NCBI GenBank assembly: GCA_034440615.1
Contig: JAOTOM010005152.1
Coordinates: 657,501-721,500, forward strand
DNA from: Ashinkailepas kermadecensis
Lineage: Eukaryota; Arthropoda; Thecostraca; Neolepadidae
Direction of reading: 5' to 3'
DNA length: 64,000 nucleotides
Positions within the stretch are counted from its first letter, which is position 1; every line of letters begins with the position of its first letter. The position numbers and the translations under genes were made by a program. Of the stretch, positions 57,500 through 64,000 are shown in pieces. The notes beneath the pieces are model-generated. The model did no database searches and had not been told where the DNA came from. It was given only the letters and a program-made list of their open reading frames with translations.

Positions 57500-58570
57500 A
57501 TCGATTGCGCCACGGAGCTCAAGCAGGTGCACGCGAACGCAAAAATGTGCCGTCGCTTGTAGTGGTCGACTTCTAGCAAACACACATGCCAAATATATCT
57601 GATACGTTCTGATGTGATCCACAAGGTATTATTGTTTTTTTGATAAATGGATAGAACATCTATTTATAAAGGTTTTATTTACTGTGCTGTCCTCCCCCAA
57701 GAAAAGAAAAACGCTAGAAATCGATTGCCACTGTTTTCATTCCCTGCAGTTGCTGCGGCGAAATTACAATGCGGTTTATCTGATTATGGCTCAGAGACGT
57801 GTGCTGAATTTGACAAACACCACACACCAATTTGACCGGTTGACGCCATCCCAGATGCATTATTTTTCCATAATTGCGTTGTGTATTCATGCATTTCATC
57901 ATTTATGCTGAATTCCCACGGCGTTGAATAATTGGGTCTATCTTATACCAATTGTTGGAAGCCTCGCCGTTTGTTTAGGTATTTGCTTGTTGAAACTCAA
58001 TTTCTACTGCTGGCGTAAGTGCACGTGCCCTGTATATGCTATTCACCCCGTTGTGTTCATTTATTGGTGCCCATTGTCATTATAACTCATGGTTGCTGTC
58101 CTCGGCTGTATGTTCTTATCTCCTGAAATAGTACACAATATCTGGTAAGCTGACCTGGAATGTTTGTACTCCAAAGCTGCATTCTGCGCTCGAAAATTCC
58201 GTTCTATAAATCAACGTATTATGTCACACACTTAGCACCAACAGTCTCCTACTTTACCATCAGACTATTTATCGTTGAAGACAAATTGGCTAACGCCCAT
58301 ATCCAATATACTGGTGGAGTGCTGGTCCGATGCTGGCCTCGTGCAGTCCTGTTCGATGCCAATACCATCGATGTTATGTTTATATGTGGGACGTGGTATG
58401 CAGTTGTACGCTATAGAAAGTTTTCTTTTGTCGGGGGTGCATCACAACGAGGAAATAACACTGAGCTTTTTAGCAGTTCGTTTGTTTCGATTTACAGTCG
58501 CATAATTCCGTTTGGCGATGTGCTGGCTGGCCGGTTATACACGTGTCTTGTATTTAGGGTGTGCCGACGG
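57500..58570. other. Unassigned region
   Basis: No gene recognised. An open frame of 150 codons at 58160-58612 reaches the next satellite and has no family resemblance. Confidence 0.35.
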
Positions 58571-59035
58571 CGCATCAGTTGCGCAGTTGTCTGGGTGGTA
58601 ACGCGTCGCTAGCGGTGGTGGTCTGGCAGTGGCGCATCAGTTGCGCAGTTGTCTGTGGTAGCGCGTCTCCAGCGGTGGTGGCCTGGCAGTGGCGCATCAG
58701 TTGCGCAGTTGTCTGTGGTAGCGCGTCTCCAGCGGTGGTGGCCTGGCAGTGGCGCATCAGTTGCGCAGTTGTCTGTGGTAGCGCGTCTCCAGCGGTGGTG
58801 GCCTGGCAGTGGCGCATCAGTTGCGCAGTTGTCTGTGGTAGCGCGTCTCCAGCGGTGGTGGCCTGGCAGTGGCGCATCAGTTGCGCAGTTGTCTGTGGTA
58901 GCCCGTCTCCAGCGGTGGTGGCCTGGCAGTGGCGCATCAGTTGCGCAGTTGTCTGTGGTAGCGCGTCTCCAGCGGTGGTGGCCTGGCAGTGGCGCATCAG
59001 TTGCGCAGTTGTCGGGGTGGTAACGCGTCGCCAGC
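58571..59035. repeat. 60-bp minisatellite, ~8 copies
   Basis: Almost perfect 60-bp period: GTGGCGCATCAGTTGCGCAG, TTGTCTGTGGTAGCGCGTC and a GTGGTGGCCTGGCA block. The outer copies carry GGTGGTAACGCGTCG instead of the TGTGGTAGCGCGTC form. Uninterrupted frames on both strands are artefacts. Confidence 0.97.
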
Positions 59036-59094
59036 GGTGGTGGCGCGGCGGCGGCCGGGAAAAGATCAAGCCACACTGCGTGTTCAGCGTGGCC

Positions 59095-59260
59095 GCTGGC
59101 CGGGCGCTGGCACCGGCCGGCCGTTGTCCCGGTGTGCTGGCACCGGCCGGCCGTTGTCCCGGTGTGTTGGCACCGGCCGGCCGTTGTCCCGGTGTACTGG
59201 CACCGGCCGACTGTCGTCCCGGTGTGCTGGCACCGGCCGACTGTTGTCCCGGTGTGCTGA
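59095..59260. repeat. 30-bp minisatellite, 5 copies
   Basis: Units GCTGGCACCGGCCGGCCGTT plus GTCCCGGTGT. The last two have GACTG in place of GCCG. Confidence 0.95.
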
Positions 59261-59343
59261 CGTTGTGCGGCGCCGTCTGCGCTATCGGCGGCAACTGACA
59301 CGGCCGGTTGGCTGCCCGGCCGAAAACACTGGGCATTGATCGG

Positions 59344-59935
59344 ACAGTCAGCGTGTCGTGCGGCCATCTGTCACACTGCCGCGGCAATCCGTCACACTGT
59401 CGCGGCAATCCGTCACACTTCTGCGGACATCCGTCACGCTGTCGCGGCAATCCGTCACGCTGTCGTGGCCATCCGTCACATTATCGCGGCCATCCGTCAC
59501 ACCGCCGCGGTTATCTGTTAAACCGCCGCTGCCATCCGTAACATTTTCGCGGCCATCCGTCACAACGCCGCTGCCATCCGTCACACTACGTGGCCAACCG
59601 TCACACCTCCGCGGTCATCTGTTGCATCGCCGCGGCCATCCGTCATAACGCCGCGGCCATCAGTCATGCTGTCGAGGTCATCCATCACATTGTCGCGGCC
59701 ATTCGTCACAACGCCTAACAGTCAGCGTGTCGTGCGGCCATCTGTCACACTGCCGCGGCAATCCGTCACACTGTCGCGGCAATCCGTCACACTTCTGCGG
59801 ACATCCGTCACGCTGTCGCGGCAATCCGTCACGCTGTCGTGGCCATCCGTCACATTATCGCGGCCATCTGTCACACCGTCGAGGCCATCCGTCACACCGC
59901 CACGGCCATCCGTCACACTGCCGCGACCAACAACA
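59344..59935. repeat. ~18-bp minisatellite with higher-order duplication
   Basis: Units GCGGCCATCCGTCACACT and variants. A block of about 150 bp starting ACAGTCAGCGTGTCGTGCGG occurs at 59344-59493 and again at 59718-59867 with the same variant order, so a block of units was duplicated together. Confidence 0.93.
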
Positions 59936-59939
59936 CCAA

Positions 59940-62330
59940 ATCGAATATGGCCGAGACGAGCTTGGTTGAGATGTGAATAGAATGAGGGTGCGTAATGGGT
60001 GCAGGTCTGCTGTCGGGAGCCGCTTCTGAAAGGCTCTCACACGCAATGGCGAGTACGATGAGATCGTGATAAGTGTGCGCATAAAAACAAACGCCTTCAA
60101 GGCATGGTTCGCAGTGCTACACCAGCGCGAGGGAGTAGCTAACCTAACCCACTCTCACCCTACGAGCCGCCGGTGGGGCACGCACAACATGCACTTTGGT
60201 GAACTTGAGGACTCCTAAAACATCTGATATATCCACGTTTGGAGCCCGATGTAACAACAATACTAGATGGCCTGATGTATGTGTCGGGTGGAATTAAGAT
60301 GTGTGCTGAAGGTAAGTGTATGTTCAACGTCACTAAGGCCCCACAAGCTGTGTATCGGTGTCGATCTCTACCGCTGACAAATGACTGATATATGTAGCCG
60401 ATATGGAGTCTGCACAGTGCAACTTCTTCAATAACGCGGATGGATTAATTTGTTTTAGTACGCGCAGTTCCCTGAGGACCACCGCTGCTGACATTATTCC
60501 AAGATCGTTGTGGAACCTCTTCGTTCCGGTCGCCATACGTGAAAATTCATCCCCTGTATTGATGTTGTGTTTCAGAACGTACAGAATATACAGAAAGTGT
60601 TGCAGATCTATGAAATTTAGTGAGAGTGGAAATAAAGGCAAAAAAGACAATTTCGACCTTCGTTCAGCGAAGAGAGAGAAAAAAAGTTGCGCACTTTCCT
60701 TCGCAGAGTGAAGATCGAAGCAGATCTACCTTGATTTTCATGATGACTATACCAAGTACCAGTTTTAGATTAAGCTACTAGAAGCAAATTAGATTAAACG
60801 CGAACGATTAAGGATATCTTACTTTGGTGGTAAGCTGAGTGAGCCTTCATTCTTCACAGTGATCGTCGCGCAGCTGATTGTCTAATTCAGTTTGCGAGAA
60901 CTTCCACGTTTTCCTCATTTTGGTGGGTGTCAAGAGAAGCATAAAAACATGCAAAACGAAATTGAATGTCTTTTCCGGTCGACTGCAGGCCGGTCGATGA
61001 GTTCGATGATAGGTCTCGCCTGCAGCAGATGCCGACTCCACAAATTCGGTGGGTAGGCACCAACTGGGACACGGAGCCCGGCGCCAGTCCTGACCGGCGC
61101 CGGCGTGCCGCCTCGAGCGTCAACTCGACACCGGACACGCAGCTGGCCGCGGGCTACCGTCGGCGCGTTCCTGCCGAGGCGGCCGGTGCTCGTCTCGCAC
61201 ATCTCGGACAGCACGCGTCCGACGCGCGGCGCCCTCGCGATGCCGGTCGGGGCGCCGCCGGCGGTGCCGACGGGGCGACACCGGCGCGGCGGGAACGTCG
61301 GCGTCCGTCGGTGTGGCCGGGCCGAGCGGGGTCGGGCTGCGGCCCGTCAGTGCTGGTGCCATGATCTGGCGATGGCGCCGGGTTGGTTCGCAGTGAGTCG
61401 CCAACGTCGGCGATTTCTTTCGACGCCGCCTCGTGCGTCGGCGAATTGGCAACGTTCGTCGGAAATCTTGGCGCGCGAGGCGCGGCGTCGGTCGGTCGAA
61501 GGCGAGCTGACGGCGAGACGCCGACGAGGCTGACGCCGAACGCGCCCCAGCTGGCGCGGTGGCAACAGCAACGGGAAAGAGGGAAGCGAAGGAGAATGGC
61601 GGAGAAGGAGGGCGATGCGAAATAGAAGTGAAACATAAATCCAGGTGAAAGCGTGTGGAAATAATGGCATGAAGGATGAGGAGAGGTGAGGTGAAATATG
61701 GTTTATGGCGAGAGAAAAAAAGCGGACAGAAACACGGAGGCGAGAAAGAAAGCGTGATGGAACTGAGTGAATGGCATAGGAGAGCGGAGATGGACAAGGA
61801 GGGGACAAGGAAAGCAGTAAGGGAACATAATAGTGATAAGATATCAGTGGGGAGCTGGGAAGGGGAGAAAGAAAGCGCCAGTGAACAGGGAGGAAGGACT
61901 ATCTAACGGACAGACCGGCCAGTGTCTTTCATCCTCACCTCTCATAGTTTGATGAAAATTGTTTTTGGGGTAATGAAGTGCTGCGAGATGTCGAATGGTT
62001 TTGAAGGGAAGTCCAACTTAAGAAAGAAAATCCATGGAAGGAACACGTTTGAAGAGCCATGCCAGACAGTGAAGCAAGCGGACAACATTGCTTCACTGTG
62101 TTCTGGAATTGTATTTCACTATCGATTGCATTAGAGTTGACTCAGTCTCGCTATGTTTGTCATCACTATGCTCCAAAAATTAGTTTGGTTCGCGTCAATA
62201 AAATGGTTTTGAGGTGTTGCGGACACTATGCTGGCATTGGCGTTATCTGACGTTGGTAGGCTCTAGATACAGCAGATGGTCGAAGGCTAACGTAATATCG
62301 AGTAATCAAACCAAATGTATGAGTTCCGAG
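59940..62330. other. Unassigned region
   Basis: GC-rich at 61.0-61.6 kb with overlapping arginine-rich frames on both strands, purine-rich at 61.6-61.9 kb, otherwise average. No exon or gene family recognised. Confidence 0.35.
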
Positions 62331-62354
62331 CGGTTGCTTCTTTCCAGCGGTACA

Positions 62355-63296
62355 CCATCCCGTACACAATTGGCTCCCGGAGGGAGGTGGACGAAGGAGG
62401 CGCCTTTATCAGCAGTTCTGAGACGCGACCACTCTGTCTCCGCACGCGTCGGTGCTTTCGTCGGAACGTGTTGCAACTAGCAAAGCCGTGCGTCATAGCT
62501 AAGTGTCGGACGAAGCTCTCCACACAGTTTTATCCGACTCTCTGAGCAGTGCTTTGCTTTGGCGGCGTTCGATCTAGCCAACCCCTCGTCGTCTTAAGAC
62601 CCGTTTGGACGTCTTAGCTCGTGCTACTGCCGTACGTCGGGCGAGAAAAACAGCGGCCCCCTGCTGGATTGCAAGCCACTTGGGCACCTGGTGAGACGAG
62701 CTCGCCGATGCGGCAGCTAGTCGTGCTGTGCAGACTCAGTGTATGCGATCACCTCCGCCTTCTGCCAGAGACACGTATACCCAGCGATTTCGGTGTGCCT
62801 GCTCAACACACCCGGCAGTCCAGCTGGGATGCCCTCGCTGGAGACGAACTAACAGCGATCAAGCCCCGCCTGGCTCAGCGGTCTTCCTGTTCCCAAAGAG
62901 CAGGCGTGAGGAGGCCACCCGGTGCGTTTGTGCGCGAGACACAGCCGTGCAGCTCACAGCTGCTCGCCGTGCGGTATGTGGTAGGCACAAGTGTGTCAGG
63001 TGACGCGCACCTCTGACGGTGCGTCATGTCTTGTTATCTTGTCCGAATTCGGGGAGCGAGTGTCGCCATTTTGGACAAGCAAGGTTGGCGTCACTCGGCG
63101 ACATGCTCGATGAAAACTCGTTTCGGTCTATCTGGGCGTGTTTTCGCTTCCTTCTCGGACATGAACCCAGGCAGTTTATACTCCCTGCTGATTCATCTCG
63201 TGTACATGCGATATAAGAATTGAATACCTGGTAGGTATGGCCTCAAAAGAACCTCAACTGTCCTTGTGCAGTGCAGCCCATACATCTAACTAACTA
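62355..63296 (+). pseudogene. Third jockey-like LINE fragment (RNase H to 3' end)
   Basis: Frame-shifted translation gives YTIGSRREVDEGGAFISSSE (TDGS motif lost), then VSDEALHTVLSDSLSSALLW with the second D region, then CWIASHLGTW and DELADAAASRAVQ. A C-terminal stretch LTVRHVLLSCPNSGSECRHF and FRSIWACFRFLLGHEPRQF follows. This is the RNase H plus C-terminal knuckle order of jockey-type ORF2. Several stops and frameshifts occur. The 3' end finishes in CAGCCCATACATCTAACTAACTAACC, like other tail repeats here. Confidence 0.75.
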
Positions 63297-63503
63297 ACCA
63301 GATGTGTTGCTGTAGTAAATACTGGAGAAAGCAGGTTCAAGAAGCTTTCGATATTTGCCTTGTGAGGAAAGCGGTTGCTGTTTGGTTGATCCAGCTGAGG
63401 AAGGGTCGCCGGTGTGTCTGCAGGAATCGCCGTCGTCCTCGTACATGCAGCGTTTGACGTGACTTCAAAATGCGCCACCTGGCTGCAGGCGATGAAATTT
63501 AAC

Positions 63504-63727
63504 ACTCCTTACGCCTGGGCGCGAATGATCAACTCGGGGACGAGTGGTTGGGGTAAGATGCTCTCGCAATCGAAAGATTGTGGGTACTCACCTGTGCTAC
63601 TCTTGCCGCGACAATGGGGGGCTATATGATAACGGTGACGTGTCGTAAAACCAATAACCAACCGAATGATCAACTCTTGTCGAAGCGCCCTAAAGCCAAA
63701 ATAACTAACTAACTAACTCCTTACGCC
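63504..63727 (+). mobile_element. Tail-only element split by a nested SINE
   Basis: The outer element (63516-63715) begins TGGGCGC and resumes after the inner insertion as TTGTCGAAGCGCCCTAAAGC with a CTAA tail. Joined, the arms are GGGCGC and GCGCCC. Its target-site duplication is ACTCCTTACGCC (63504-63515 and 63716-63727). The inner element sits in the hairpin loop. Confidence 0.9.
63536..63663 (+). mobile_element. Val-type SINE nested in a tail element, with many small deletions
   Basis: It starts GGGGACGAGTGGTTGGGGTA and ends TGTCGTAAAACCAATAACC, with an inner duplication GAATGATCAACTC (63523-63535 and 63664-63676). Relative to the 49051 copy it lacks about 35 bases in many one- to several-base gaps, mostly without substitutions. 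The B box is damaged (GGGTACTCACC). Confidence 0.88.
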
Positions 63728-63905
63728 GGCAAAAACACGTGTGTTGACGCACAGTTCATCAGCCTGACATCATCATTAATGCCACAGAGCTCTCGCACGC
63801 CCAGGCGATGAAAAGCTGACGCTGAATACCTGAGTGCCGATGAGTGCCCGTGATGATAGAGTGCCTGTGATGAGTGCCTGTGAGCTCCGGGAGACCGACT
63901 CAGGG
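63728..63905. other. Short unassigned spacer
   Basis: GATGAGTGCC(C/T)GTGATGA repeats weakly near 63828-63880. No gene seen. Confidence 0.35.
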
Positions 63906-63914
63906 AGAGAAGGG

Positions 63915-63915
<1 letters not shown>

Positions 63916-64000
<85 letters not shown>
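63916..64000. repeat. (GA)n then (GACAGA)n microsatellite, cut by window end
   Basis: The same order and orientation as 9939-10215: GA dinucleotides followed by GACAGA hexamers. Confidence 0.95.

Noticed and set aside
58571..59035. Regular direct repeats suggestive of a CRISPR array
   Set aside because: There are no unique spacers, units are directly adjacent, and the genome is eukaryotic.
58561..59450. 245- and 291-codon frames on opposite strands
   Set aside because: They come from the 60-bp and 30-bp minisatellites, both divisible by three.
61105..61797. CpG-rich block as a first exon or promoter island
   Set aside because: Overlapping open frames on both strands are expected from GC content; no splice-framed exon, TATA or initiator context could be tied to a gene.

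Overview
The window is eukaryotic, repeat-dominated, largely non-coding DNA. The evidence is a spliced exon with AG/GT borders (MAK16), tRNA-derived SINEs, decayed non-LTR retrotransposons (jockey-like and CR1-like), a hAT-like MITE, and a very high load of micro- and minisatellites. It looks like an invertebrate genome. An arthropod, perhaps a crustacean, is a guess from the jockey-type LINEs and satellite density; no diagnostic gene fixes the taxon. No operon, rRNA, CRISPR or prokaryotic feature is present. Almost every long open frame is the translation of a tandem repeat.

Layout. 0.4-3.4 kb: a foldback-like structure with long inverted arms ending in an 18-bp satellite. 3.6-8.4 kb: a Val-type SINE, an 18-bp satellite and short tail-only insertions. 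10.7-12.9 kb: a minus-strand jockey-like LINE with RT, RNase H and C-terminal knuckle, cut off at a 39-bp palindrome. 13.1-15.2 kb: three minisatellites. 17.7-17.9 kb: one intact MAK16 exon, the only convincing host coding sequence. 20-24 kb: 13-bp and CTGT arrays and two tRNA-derived SINEs. 25 kb: a CR1-like fragment. 26-31 kb: a cluster of tail elements and a hAT-like MITE. 33.2-38.3 kb: a 5-kb array of related 23-bp and 42-bp units split by a second MITE copy. 39-60 kb: about fifteen separate minisatellites, a second jockey-like fragment (47 kb), a full Val-type SINE (49 kb) and two tail-only insertions with target-site duplications (50 and 55 kb). 62.3-63.3 kb: a third jockey-like fragment. 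63.5-63.7 kb: a nested SINE-in-tail insertion. The window ends in a GA/GACAGA microsatellite like the one at 10 kb.

The connecting theme is a small 3' module: a hairpin with a 6-bp stem, then an A-rich spacer and a short CCAA or CTAA repeat. It ends SINEs with two different tRNA heads, occurs alone as 30-62 bp insertions with 10-13 bp target-site duplications, and resembles the 3' end of the 47-48 kb LINE. The stem varies in sequence but stays paired from copy to copy. This fits a LINE reverse transcriptase that recognises the hairpin and mobilises almost any RNA ending in it. That mechanism is inference; the hairpins and duplications are read directly from the sequence.
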